From Bacillota bacterium (GTDB taxonomy: Bacteria; Bacillota; Clostridia; Christensenellales; UMGS416), in the NCBI GenBank assembly GCA_023409755.1, contig JAEYRA010000182.1, positions 1-6,676 of the forward strand: a DNA stretch of 6,676 nt. The letters run 5' to 3'. Positions 1-6,658 of this stretch are shown here, piece after piece. Both the position numbers and the translations under genes were made by a program. Position 1 is the stretch's first letter. Every line of letters begins with the position of its first letter. The notes below the pieces were generated by a model, which was given only the letters and a program-made list of their open reading frames with translations, was not told the origin of the DNA and ran no database searches.

Positions 1-1
1 G

Positions 2-1633
2 GGCATTGAGACCACCGCCGCCATTCTGGAGATGTTCCTCAAGCGAGCGGGCTACCACGTGTTCACCGTGCGCGACTTTATGAGCCGGGTGCGCGGCGGC
101 CACAACTTTACGCTGGTGCGCTTCGGCACCGAACCCGTCACTGGACACACCAACCGGGTGGACGGCCTGCTTGCTTTCAACCTTGAGAGCTACGACCTGC
201 ACCGGGACGAGCTGGTGCCCGGCGGCTTTGCCCTGTGTGACAGCAAGTTTGCCCCCGAGGGCGAAGGCGTGCTGGCCCTGCCGATGGAGCAGATGGCCAA
301 GGACCTGGGCAATGCCCGGGCCGCCGGGGTGGTGGCCGTGGGCGCGGCGCTCAAGCTTTTTGGCATCGCCCCGGCGGATGTGGACGGCGTGCTGGGCCGC
401 TTCGTCAAGCCCACCTATTTGGAGGTGAACCGCAATGCCCTGCTGGCCGGGTACAACGCCGTGGAGCCGCGGCTCACCGTGGCCCCGGGCAATGCGGCCG
501 GGCAGATGCTCGTCTCCGGCAATCGGGCGCTGGCGCTGGGCGCGCTGGCGGCGGGGCTCAAGTTCTACGCCGCCTATCCCATGTCGCCCTCCACCACGAT
601 CCTCGAATACCTGGCCGGCGTGGCCGACAAGGCCGGCATCGTGGTGGAGCAGGCCGAGGATGAGATTGCCGCCGTCAACATGGCGGTGGGCGCGTCCTAC
701 GCCGGCGCGCGGGCCATGACCGGCACCTCCGGCGGTGGCTTCGCCCTGATGGTGGAAACGCTGGGCCTCTCGGGCATGGCGGAGATTCCGGTCGTCATCG
801 TGGATGTGCAGCGGCCCGGGCCTGTCACCGGCCTGCCCACGCGCACCGAGCAGAGCGACTTGAAGTTCGTCATCTCGGCCTCCCAGGGCGAGTTCCCGCG
901 CATGGTCATTGCCCTGCGGCACCACGCCGATGCCTTCCGCCAGACGGCGCGGGCCTTCCACCTGGCCGACAAGTACCAGATCCCTGTCATCATCCTGAGC
1001 GACCAGTACCTGGGCGACGCCACGGCCACCGTGCCGGCCTTCGACCCGGCCGAAGTCGCCCCATACCTGCCCCAGCCCGACGCCGCCCCCGAGGGCGAGT
1101 ACCGACGCTATGCCGTGACCGAGAGCGGCGTGTCGCCCCGGCTCATCCCGGGCATGACCCGCCACCTCGTCTCCGCCGACAGCGACGAACACGACGAGTG
1201 GGGGCTCATCACCGAGTCCGCCGAGGTGCGCATCGCCCAGATGGACAAGCGCCTGCGGAAGATGGAGGGCCTGAAGGCCGAACTCATCGAGCCGGACTTC
1301 TTCGGCGACGAGGATGCGGAAACGCTGCTCGTCGGCTGGGGCAGCACCTGGGGCCCCCTGCGGGAGGCCGTGGCCGCCGCCAACGCCGCCGGACAAAAGG
1401 TCGGCGCGCTGGTCTTTGGCGATGTGTGGCCCCTGCCCACGCGGGAATTCACCGCCCGTGCCGCCCGCGCCAAGCGCGTCGTCAACGTGGAGCAGAACGC
1501 CACCGGGCAGCTTGGGGAGCTTATCCGACAGGAGACGGGCTTTGCCTGCCACGGCAGCCTTTTGAAATACGACGGCCGGCAGCTTTCCGCCGGCGACATT
1601 CTGACGTTCCTTGGGAAGGAGGAGAGCAAATGA
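2..1633 (+). CDS. korA: 2-oxoacid:ferredoxin oxidoreductase, fused gamma-alpha subunit (5' partial)
   Basis: This is the substrate/TPP-pyrimidine half of a cytoplasmic 2-oxoacid:ferredoxin oxidoreductase, which works with the next gene to convert a 2-oxoacid plus CoA to acyl-CoA, CO2 and reduced ferredoxin. The frame is open from base 2, so the gene starts outside the window; the ATG at 32 is internal, since conserved gamma-domain sequence (GIETTAAIL) precedes it. 543 residues are visible. Counting from base 2, residues 1 to about 140 are the gamma domain (RGGHN near 31-35, its N-terminal glycine loop missing). The alpha pyrimidine domain follows, with YPMSPST at 192-198, TSGGGF at 242-247 and QRPGPVTGLPT at 270-280. 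A C-terminal transketolase-like domain (GWGSTWGP, GDVWPLP) ends the protein. The stop overlaps the korB start as ATGA, so translation is probably coupled. The family is clear; the substrate (2-oxoglutarate, pyruvate or a branched-chain 2-oxoacid) is not, so the symbol is provisional. No delta ferredoxin subunit is visible; it could lie upstream. Confidence 0.9.
   Translation, partial: GIETTAAILEMFLKRAGYHVFTVRDFMSRVRGGHNFTLVRFGTEPVTGHTNRVDGLLAFNLESYDLHRDELVPGGFALCDSKFAPEGEGVLALPMEQMAKDLGNARAAGVVAVGAALKLFGIAPADVDGVLGRFVKPTYLEVNRNALLAGYNAVEPRLTVAPGNAAGQMLVSGNRALALGALAAGLKFYAAYPMSPSTTILEYLAGVADKAGIVVEQAEDEIAAVNMAVGASYAGARAMTGTSGGGFALMVETLGLSGMAEIPVVIVDVQRPGPVTGLPTRTEQSDLKFVISASQGEFPRMVIALRHHADAFRQTARAFHLADKYQIPVIILSDQYLGDATATVPAFDPAEVAPYLPQPDAAPEGEYRRYAVTESGVSPRLIPGMTRHLVSADSDEHDEWGLITESAEVRIAQMDKRLRKMEGLKAELIEPDFFGDEDAETLLVGWGSTWGPLREAVAAANAAGQKVGALVFGDVWPLPTREFTARAARAKRVVNVEQNATGQLGELIRQETGFACHGSLLKYDGRQLSAGDILTFLGKEESK
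1616..1622 (+). promoter_or_regulatory. Strong Shine-Dalgarno for korB
   Basis: AAGGAGG lies inside the last codons of korA, 7 bases before the ATG at 1630. It is a near-perfect anti-16S match and fixes the korB start at this ATG, giving the ATGA overlap with the korA stop, rather than at the in-frame ATG at 1198. Confidence 0.9.
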
Positions 1634-2475
1634 GCGAGCATTTCTGCACCTTTGACACCGCGTGGTGCCCCGGCTGCGGCAACTTCGCCATTCTCGACAG
1701 CTTAAAAACCGCACTGGAGGAACTGGGCCTGCAGCCCCACCAGGTGCTGTCGGCGGCGGGCATCGGCCAGGCCGCCAAGACGCCCCAGTACATCAGCGCC
1801 AACCGTTTCTGCGGGCTCCATGGCCGGGCGCTGCCCGCGGCCATTGCCGCCAAGATCGTCAACCCCGGGCTTACCGTGGTCGTTGACAGCGGCGACGGCG
1901 ACTCCTACGGTGAGGGCGGCAACCACTTCCTGCACAACATCCGCCGGAACGTGAACATCGCCCACTTCGTGCACGACAACCAGATTTACGGCCTGACCAA
2001 GGGGCAGGCGTCGCCCACAACCAGCCGCGGGCACGTCACTGACACCCAGCCCGACGGCAGCATGAACGACCCCATCAACCCCGTGCTCGTGGCCATCGCC
2101 GCCGGGGCGGGCTTTGTGGCCCGCGCCTTCACCGGCAACCGGGAGCAGTTGGTTGACCTCATGAAACAGGCCATCACCTACCCCGGCTATGCGCTCGTTG
2201 ACATCCTGCAGCCCTGCGTCAGCTTCAACAAGGACAATACCTTTGTGGACTACAAGGCGCGCACCTACACCCCCGAGGCCCATGACCCCTCCAACAAGGC
2301 CGCGGCGCTCATGCTGGCCGCCCAGGATGAGGACCGCATCCCGCTGGGGGTGCTCTACCGCGCCGACCGTGCCGACTTCCACAGCCGCCACCCGGTGCTG
2401 CACGACGGTACCAGCCTGGCCGGGCAGGGCAACGACCCGGCAGTGCTCAAGGAGTTAATTGCGGCGTTCGTGTGA
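1630..2475 (+). CDS. korB: 2-oxoacid:ferredoxin oxidoreductase, beta subunit (TPP and [4Fe-4S])
   Basis: This 281-residue catalytic subunit holds the TPP diphosphate site and one iron-sulfur cluster that passes electrons to ferredoxin. The N-terminus has the signature WCPGCGNF (C13, C16). The TPP/Mg site is GDGDSYGEGGN at 88-98, followed by DNQIYGLTKGQ at 116-126 and SPT. C196 in QPCVSFNK matches the distal cluster ligand of the family. The usual GIGC motif, which gives a further cluster ligand, reads GIGQAAK here (Q47), while a different Cys, C61, sits just before GLHGR. I recall this GIGQ form from Firmicutes homologues, so it is probably a subfamily trait, not damage. Length is normal for a separate beta subunit. 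The start is set by the strong ribosome binding site and the ATGA overlap with korA. Both subunits would be made from one mRNA. Substrate is not determined; other names in use for this family include vorB and iorB relatives. Confidence 0.92.
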   Translation: MSEHFCTFDTAWCPGCGNFAILDSLKTALEELGLQPHQVLSAAGIGQAAKTPQYISANRFCGLHGRALPAAIAAKIVNPGLTVVVDSGDGDSYGEGGNHFLHNIRRNVNIAHFVHDNQIYGLTKGQASPTTSRGHVTDTQPDGSMNDPINPVLVAIAAGAGFVARAFTGNREQLVDLMKQAITYPGYALVDILQPCVSFNKDNTFVDYKARTYTPEAHDPSNKAAALMLAAQDEDRIPLGVLYRADRADFHSRHPVLHDGTSLAGQGNDPAVLKELIAAFV

Positions 2476-2589
2476 GCTACGCTTGCGCTACGCTTTCGCG
2501 CCTGCCGCCGTTGGCGACGGTCGCGAGGTTAGAAGCGCTCGAACTGGTTTGATGAGACGCCCCCTGACGCACATGGTCAGACGCCTGGG

Positions 2590-2769
2590 CTGGTCGCAAC
2601 CCTTGGGTTGCCTGGTCGTGCCGTTCCGGCACTGCTCGGCCATGCACCCGGCTGCTCGCCCATGCAACCGGGATGGCGTCAACCAAGTCCCCGAAAGGGG
2701 AATGCACAGCATTCCCCTAGCCCGCCGGCTGGTCGTGGCCTTTGGCCATTGCTCGCCCATGCAACCGGG
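2590..2769. repeat. Modular hairpin repeats with conserved flanking tags
   Basis: Three units share the tag CTGGTCG (2590-2596, 2612-2618, 2729-2735), each running straight into a short hairpin with different arms. These are GCAACCC-TT-GGGTTGC (2596-2611), GTGCCG-TTC-CGGCAC (2618-2632) and TGGCC-TTT-GGCCA (2736-2748). Units two and three are followed by a second tag. Its identical 20-base form TGCTCGCCCATGCAACCGGG occurs at 2653-2672 and 2750-2769, and a 17/20 match lies at 2633-2652. Arms change while pairing is kept, which argues for selection on structure or for a palindrome-based copying mechanism. Strand is unknown; on the minus strand the order is GCATGG..CGAGCA, hairpin, CGACCAG. The layout is REP-like, but I cannot assign it to a named family. 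Confidence 0.7.
2688..2717. other. Two mutually exclusive hairpins
   Basis: TCCCC (2688-2692), loop GAAA and GGGGA (2697-2701) form one hairpin with a GNRA-type loop when read on the + strand. GGGGAATGC (2697-2705), loop ACA and GCATTCCCC (2709-2717) form a second, 9-bp hairpin. Both need bases 2697-2701, so only one can exist at a time. There is no T-run after either, so a terminator is unlikely. It lies within the hairpin repeat region and may be part of the same element. Confidence 0.55.
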
Positions 2770-3020
2770 GATGCGGGCGTAAGGGGCGCAGGCGCCAGGG
2801 GGCGTTCGACTGCATGGCTCGTGCGTTTTTAATGGAGAACGCGCCTGCGGGCCGAGGGGTGTGTGCCACTTCCAGGCTGTTGCCTTGGCCGGATGAACCG
2901 GCTGGCGGCCGCAGGGCGCAGTGCACACGGGACACTCTTCCCAACCCCCCGCCAAACTGGGCTCGAGGGCTTTGAGGCTGGTGAGGTAGGCTGCGAGCTT
3001 GGTGGAGTGATCGAACTGTG

Positions 3021-3053
3021 ACGCCCGGTCAATTGTGACCGGGCGTGTTTCTT
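3021..3053. terminator. Hairpin terminator between convergent gene sets
   Basis: A perfect 11-bp stem, ACGCCCGGTCA (3021-3031) with TGACCGGGCGT (3036-3046), has a 4-base ATTG loop and is followed on the + strand by GTTTCTT. The T-rich tail suits stopping + strand transcription arriving from korAB, across the long gap. On the - strand the stem begins 5 bases after the ligD stop codon but is followed by CACAGTTC, not a T-run, so for ligD it may act more as a 3' end stabiliser. Its position suggests it serves both sides. Confidence 0.75.
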
Positions 3054-5487
3054 ACCGGTTCAGCACCTGCTGCTCGCCGAAAAAATCCTTCCAGGGGTCG
3101 TCCCCGGCAATCCGCTTGAGCGCGTCGGCCATTTGAATACCGGCGGGCTCCACCGTGTCCAACTCCTCCCAGGCGATGGGCATGGACACCCCGGCCCCCT
3201 TCCGCGCCCGGAGGGAGTATGGCGCGATGCTGGTGGCGCCCCGGCCGTTGCGCATCCAGTCGATGTAGATCTTGCCCACGCGCCGGGCCTTGCGCACGTT
3301 GGTGGTGTAGCGGTCCGGCCACTTGGCCTCCATCACCTCAGCCACGCGCCGGGCGAAGTCGTGAAACTCGTCCCACGACAGGGCGGGCTGGAGGGGAACG
3401 ACCACGTGGTAGCCCTTGCCCCCGCTGGTTTTGAGATAGGCCCGCAGCGAAAGCTCCGCCAGGATGCCCTGGATGTCCCGCACGCCCTGGCGCACGGTGG
3501 CGAGCTCCATGCCTTCGTCGGGGTCCAGGTCAAACACCAGGATGTCGGGCCGTTCCAGGTCGTCCACGCGGCTGCCCCAGGTGTGGAACTCCAGCGTGCC
3601 CATCTGGGCCTCCCAAAGCAGCCCGGCGGCGTTCTCAATGTAGAAGTAGTCCTCCGCTTCCCCCTCGCTGTTGGGGAGGGATACGGTCACGATTCCCTTG
3701 CTGTCCGGGCCGGGGTGCTTCTTATAAAAGCAGGTTTGGGAGATGCCCTTGGGGCAGCGCACGATGCTGAGCACCCGGCGGCTCACATAGGGCAGCATGC
3801 GTGGGGACACCGCCGCGTAATAGCCAATCACATCGGCCTTTGTGACGGTGGGGTTCTCAAAGAGGACCTTGTCGGGGTTGGTGATCTTGACGCCTTCGAT
3901 GACAAGGCTGCTGGTATTTGTTTCCATGGGCGGCTCCCTTTCCTCGGGCGGCGGTGGGTCGTCCTGCGGCGTTTCCCGCTGAATGTCCATCGGGGCCTTG
4001 TCGGCACGCAGGCCCTTGTAACTGGGTTGCCGCAGCAGGTGTTCCTCGGTCCATTCGGCAAACTGGATCTCCGCCACCAGGCGGGGCTGCAGCCAGGTGG
4101 TTTGCTCGTTTGCCCGGGGTTTGGGCGGTGGGGTGAAGGGGGACTCACTGCGGATGAGAGGATCAAATTTCCCCTCCAGCTCCTCCATTTCGGTCCGGCT
4201 CATGCCGGTGCCCGCGCGGCCGACGTAGACGAGCGTCTCCCCTTCGTACACGCCGAGGAGCAGCGCGCTGAGCCCGCTCGTCTTCTTCTCCGTTCGCGTG
4301 TAGCCGCCAATGACGAATTCCTGCCGCTTGCCGCACTTGAGCTTGATCCAGTCGCCGTTTCGGGTTCCGCTGTAAACGGAGTCGGCCCTCTTGCCCACGA
4401 TGCCCTCCATGCCCAGCGCGCAGGCCGCGGCGAAACTCTCCTTGCCGTTCCCCCGCACGTGCTGGCTGTAGTGGAGGGTGGGCGGGGCGGCCTGGAGCAG
4501 GGCTTCCAGCGCCTCCTTGCGGGCGATGAGGGGGCGCGTGCGCAGGTCCTCGCCATCAAGGGCCAGCAGGTCAAAGACGAGGTAGGTCAGGTGCTGGCCC
4601 TGGGGGCGTTTCAGGTAGCTCTGCAGTGCCTGAAAGTCCGTCTTGCCGTTGGCATCCACGACGGCCATCTCGCCATCGAGCACCATCGCCCTGCCGGCCG
4701 CAAGCTCCAACAGAGCGGCCGCCGCGGGCGGGAACCGCTGGGTGTAATCGTTGCCGTTGCGGGTGAGCAGCCGGGCGCGGTTGCCCTCCACAAATGCGAG
4801 GATGCGGTAGCCGTCGTACTTCATCTCATAGAGCCAGTCATCGCCGGCGGGGGGCGTCTTCACCAGCTTGGCAAGCTGCACCTCGGCGCTGGCAAAGGGG
4901 TTGTGGGCGAAGGTCTCGTCCTTGCCGGCCTCGATTTCGGCGAGCGTCCGCCCGGTGCGGATGCTGGTGGCAAACCCGGAGATCCCGTCCCCGGTCTGGG
5001 CGTACTCGTCCTTTTCCTTCAGCAGCAGCCAGTTGTCCTTCCCTTCGCCCTCCTTGCCCTTCAGCCGCACCAGTGCCCACTTGCCCTTCAGCCGCAGGCC
5101 ATGGAGGGTGAATTTCAGTGCGCCGTCCCGCAGGCCGTCGTCCACGCTGCCGTGGGGCGCCCAGGTGCCCTCGTCCCACAGCAGCACGGTGCCGCCGCCA
5201 TACTCCCCCTGGGGGATGGTCCCCTCGAAGTTGCGGTACTCCAGCGGGTGTTCCTCCACCCGCACTGCCAGCCGTTTGTCCTTGGTGTCAAAGGATGGTC
5301 CCTTGGGGACGGCCCAGCTGAGCAGCGCGCCGTCCCACTCCAGGCGGAAGTCATAGTGGTCTTTGCGTGCCAAATGGTGCTGCACCACAAACCGCAGTTC
5401 CCCTTCGGGGCGCTCTGCGGCGCCTTGCGGTTCCAGGGTGCGGTCGAAATTCCGTTTTTCGTTGTATGCCTGCAGTTTTGTGGTCAT
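3052..5487 (-). CDS. ligD: Multifunctional NHEJ DNA ligase D (PE-LIG-POL)
   Basis: This 811-residue enzyme repairs double-strand breaks with Ku: it trims 3' ends, fills gaps and seals nicks using ATP. The order is phosphoesterase, ligase, polymerase, as in Pseudomonas LigD and unlike the mycobacterial order. PE domain, about 30-165: HHLARKDHYDFRLEWDG with H38, H44, D46, R48, then H80 and Y84, the positions expected for the Mn-dependent site. Ligase, about 205-505: the nucleophile K223 in EMKYDGYR, LDGEM (270-274), EGIVGKR (361-367) and WIKLKC (380-385), then the OB fold. A linker rich in P, E and D (about 505-520) leads to the primase-like polymerase domain, about 525-800: FDLDPD with D653 and D655, SGGKGYH with S688 and H694, and D743 in YIDW. 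All key residues are present, so the enzyme should be active. It starts 3 bases after the ku stop with only a weak Shine-Dalgarno, so translation is probably coupled to ku. An internal Met at 521 could in principle give a free polymerase domain. Confidence 0.97.
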   Translation of the reverse strand: MTTKLQAYNEKRNFDRTLEPQGAAERPEGELRFVVQHHLARKDHYDFRLEWDGALLSWAVPKGPSFDTKDKRLAVRVEEHPLEYRNFEGTIPQGEYGGGTVLLWDEGTWAPHGSVDDGLRDGALKFTLHGLRLKGKWALVRLKGKEGEGKDNWLLLKEKDEYAQTGDGISGFATSIRTGRTLAEIEAGKDETFAHNPFASAEVQLAKLVKTPPAGDDWLYEMKYDGYRILAFVEGNRARLLTRNGNDYTQRFPPAAAALLELAAGRAMVLDGEMAVVDANGKTDFQALQSYLKRPQGQHLTYLVFDLLALDGEDLRTRPLIARKEALEALLQAAPPTLHYSQHVRGNGKESFAAACALGMEGIVGKRADSVYSGTRNGDWIKLKCGKRQEFVIGGYTRTEKKTSGLSALLLGVYEGETLVYVGRAGTGMSRTEMEELEGKFDPLIRSESPFTPPPKPRANEQTTWLQPRLVAEIQFAEWTEEHLLRQPSYKGLRADKAPMDIQRETPQDDPPPPEEREPPMETNTSSLVIEGVKITNPDKVLFENPTVTKADVIGYYAAVSPRMLPYVSRRVLSIVRCPKGISQTCFYKKHPGPDSKGIVTVSLPNSEGEAEDYFYIENAAGLLWEAQMGTLEFHTWGSRVDDLERPDILVFDLDPDEGMELATVRQGVRDIQGILAELSLRAYLKTSGGKGYHVVVPLQPALSWDEFHDFARRVAEVMEAKWPDRYTTNVRKARRVGKIYIDWMRNGRGATSIAPYSLRARKGAGVSMPIAWEELDTVEPAGIQMADALKRIAGDDPWKDFFGEQQVLNR

Positions 5488-5490
5488 CGG

Positions 5491-6258
5491 TTACGCCGGC
5501 TCTTTTTTTGCCTTTTCGATGCTGGCCTTGAGGGCCTCCATGAGGTCGATGACCTTGGCTGGGCCCTCGCCCTGCGCCGCCACAATCTCCCGGCCGGAGA
5601 TTTTGGTTTCAATGAGCGCGCGCAGCTTCGCCTGGTACTCATCCTGGTATTTTGCGGGGTCAAAGGGCGTGTCCATGGAGTTGATCAGCACCTTCGCCAT
5701 GCTCATCTCCTGTTCGGAAACCTCGGGCTTGGCATACTGCTTGGGCAGTTCGCGGATGTCATCGGCGTAGAACATGGTGGAGATGAGGATGCCGTCCTCC
5801 CGCGGGATGATGGCCATCAGCGTGTCCTTCGTGCCCAGCACGGCCTTGCCGATGGCCACTTTCTGCTCGGCCATCAGCGCCGCGCGCAGCAGTTCAAACG
5901 CCTTCTCGCCCCCGGCCTCGGGCACGGCCTGGTAGGTCTTTTCGTAATACACGGGGGAGATCTGGTTGAGCTGGGCGAAGTGCAGAATCTGGATGGACTT
6001 CTCCTTCTCCGTCTTTGCCTTTTCAATCTCTTCGTCGGTCACCACAACGTACTTGTCCTCGTCGTATTCAAAGCCCTTGACGATGTCGCTGGCGCCGATC
6101 TCCTTGCCGCAGTGGGCGCAGGTTTTCTTGTAGCGGATGCGGCTGTTGTCTTCCTTGTGCAGCTGGTTGAAATGGATGTCGTTGTCCTGGGTGGCGACGT
6201 ACATCGCGATGGGGATGGCAACCATGCCAAACGTGATGACTGATTTGCGAGCGACCAT
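5491..6258 (-). CDS. ku: Ku, NHEJ DNA end-binding protein
   Basis: Ku forms a homodimeric ring that threads onto double-strand DNA ends, protects them and recruits LigD. The 255 residues are the usual short bacterial form. The N-terminus SVITFGMVAIPIAMYVAT matches the family's opening strand. HKEDNSRIRYKKTC leads to a CxxC pair (C47, C50) in CAHCGKEI, then DIVKGFEY and KYVVVTDEEIEK, all family hallmarks. A CxxC at this place is also in Bacillus Ku as I recall it, so it is not unusual. The C-terminal tail is short and lysine-rich (ALKASIEKAKKEP), a feature linked in the family to DNA binding or LigD contact. The start is supported by GGAGGT 8 bases upstream. ligD follows after 3 bases in the same frame. 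I could not find a convincing promoter in the 103 bases upstream; in Bacillus the pair is switched on in the forespore, but no such promoter is evident here. Confidence 0.97.
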   Translation of the reverse strand: MVARKSVITFGMVAIPIAMYVATQDNDIHFNQLHKEDNSRIRYKKTCAHCGKEIGASDIVKGFEYDEDKYVVVTDEEIEKAKTEKEKSIQILHFAQLNQISPVYYEKTYQAVPEAGGEKAFELLRAALMAEQKVAIGKAVLGTKDTLMAIIPREDGILISTMFYADDIRELPKQYAKPEVSEQEMSMAKVLINSMDTPFDPAKYQDEYQAKLRALIETKISGREIVAAQGEGPAKVIDLMEALKASIEKAKKEPA

Positions 6259-6266
6259 AGCGGAAC

Positions 6267-6272
6267 ACCTCC
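6267..6272 (-). promoter_or_regulatory. Shine-Dalgarno for ku
   Basis: On the - strand GGAGGT lies 8 bases before the ATG of ku. It fixes the start and suggests that ku is well translated, with ligD depending on coupling from it. Confidence 0.85.
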
Positions 6273-6361
6273 GCCGATAGTGTTACCGGTTGCTGCGATG
6301 GTATCCTGCATTTCACTCCATTGGGCGGCGGCAGGGAACGGCGGAGGGCCCTGAAAGGCTA

Positions 6362-6646
6362 TTAAGGGGATGCTTTGGATTTCTTTTTCTTTTCCAATAA
6401 CAACAGTTCGGATACGGTGTATATGGCATTGCATGGATCGCATCGAAACACGACTTCATAGCACTGCACCTCACCAAACATGTATCCGTCACCGATCCAA
6501 AAATCATACTTCCTTGCTTCCGGCGAGCTTGTTGAAACAATCGTAGAATGAAGCTTCTTTTTGAGAGTCGTATTGCATGTTGGACAATGATGCCCTTTAA
6601 AGACTGTAAACCAGATGTGTTCAATCTGTAGGTATTTATTCTGCAT
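6362..6646 (-). CDS. Small double-CxxC protein, unknown function
   Basis: I do not recognise this 94-residue protein. It has CPTC at 21-24 and CDPC at 69-72, with an extra C62 and histidines at 19-20, a spacing that fits a single zinc ribbon made by two knuckles about 45 residues apart. Between them lies a polar and aromatic stretch (KYDFWIGDGYMFGEV, 46-60), and the C-terminus is basic (EKKKKSK). No signal peptide or membrane segment is seen. The start is supported by AGGTGA 6 bases upstream. By my count, 6361-6600 is about 42% G+C (100 of 240), against clearly above 60% in the rest of the window, and its codons use A/T third positions freely, both signs of transfer from another genome. It points the same way as ku, 103 bases upstream, so shared transcription is possible, but nothing links it to end joining. 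Confidence 0.75.
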   Translation of the reverse strand: MQNKYLQIEHIWFTVFKGHHCPTCNTTLKKKLHSTIVSTSSPEARKYDFWIGDGYMFGEVQCYEVVFRCDPCNAIYTVSELLLLEKKKKSKASP

Positions 6647-6652
6647 TCACAC

Positions 6653-6658
6653 TCACCT
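6653..6658 (-). promoter_or_regulatory. Shine-Dalgarno for the small double-CxxC protein
   Basis: On the - strand AGGTGA is 6 bases before the ATG at 6646. It is a moderate match that supports this frame and start over the overlapping frame at 6313-6672, which has no such site. Confidence 0.6.

Larger units (their letters stand above)
2476..3020. other. Long intergenic region, no convincing gene
   Basis: This gap between korB and the convergent ligD has several overlapping open frames on both strands. None has a good ribosome binding site, a recognisable domain or a natural protein composition; their peptides are rich in P, R, A and C and come from repeated DNA. What it holds is structure: short palindromes from about 2564 to 2796 (see the repeat entries), CTGAC/GTCAG at 2564-2580, GGCGC-AG-GCGCC at 2785-2796 and GCCGG/CCGGC at 2888-2902. 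A long-range pairing of 2861-2870 with 2920-2928 encloses the last of these. A terminator with a T-run directly after korB is not visible. In 2930-3020 I see nothing notable. The region could be an interspersed repeat element, a structured 3' UTR of the korAB mRNA, or an unrecognised non-coding RNA. Confidence 0.6.

Noticed and set aside
1198..1629. Extension of korB upstream to an ATG at 1198
   Set aside because: The added residues are an out-of-frame reading of korA, rich in R, P and G. The family N-terminus and a strong ribosome binding site place the start at 1630.
2590..2769. CRISPR array
   Set aside because: The repeats are irregularly spaced, of different lengths and overlap hairpins; there are no spacers of even size and no cas genes.
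2488..2955. A 155-codon frame on the - strand in the intergenic region, and similar frames on the + strand
   Set aside because: The peptides come from the hairpin repeats (recurring M-G/A-E-Q and G-T-T runs), there is no good ribosome binding site, and no domain is seen.
3133..6243. A 1,036-codon open frame on the + strand, antisense to ligD and ku
   Set aside because: It runs codon-for-codon opposite two clear genes that share a frame, which is a known effect of GC-rich codon use. Its peptide has no recognisable domain, and both sense genes have complete catalytic or family motifs.
6281..6361. Sporulation-type or vegetative promoter for ku
   Set aside because: I looked for -35 and -10 boxes with proper spacing on the - strand and found only partial matches (TGAAAT, GATACC) with wrong spacing.
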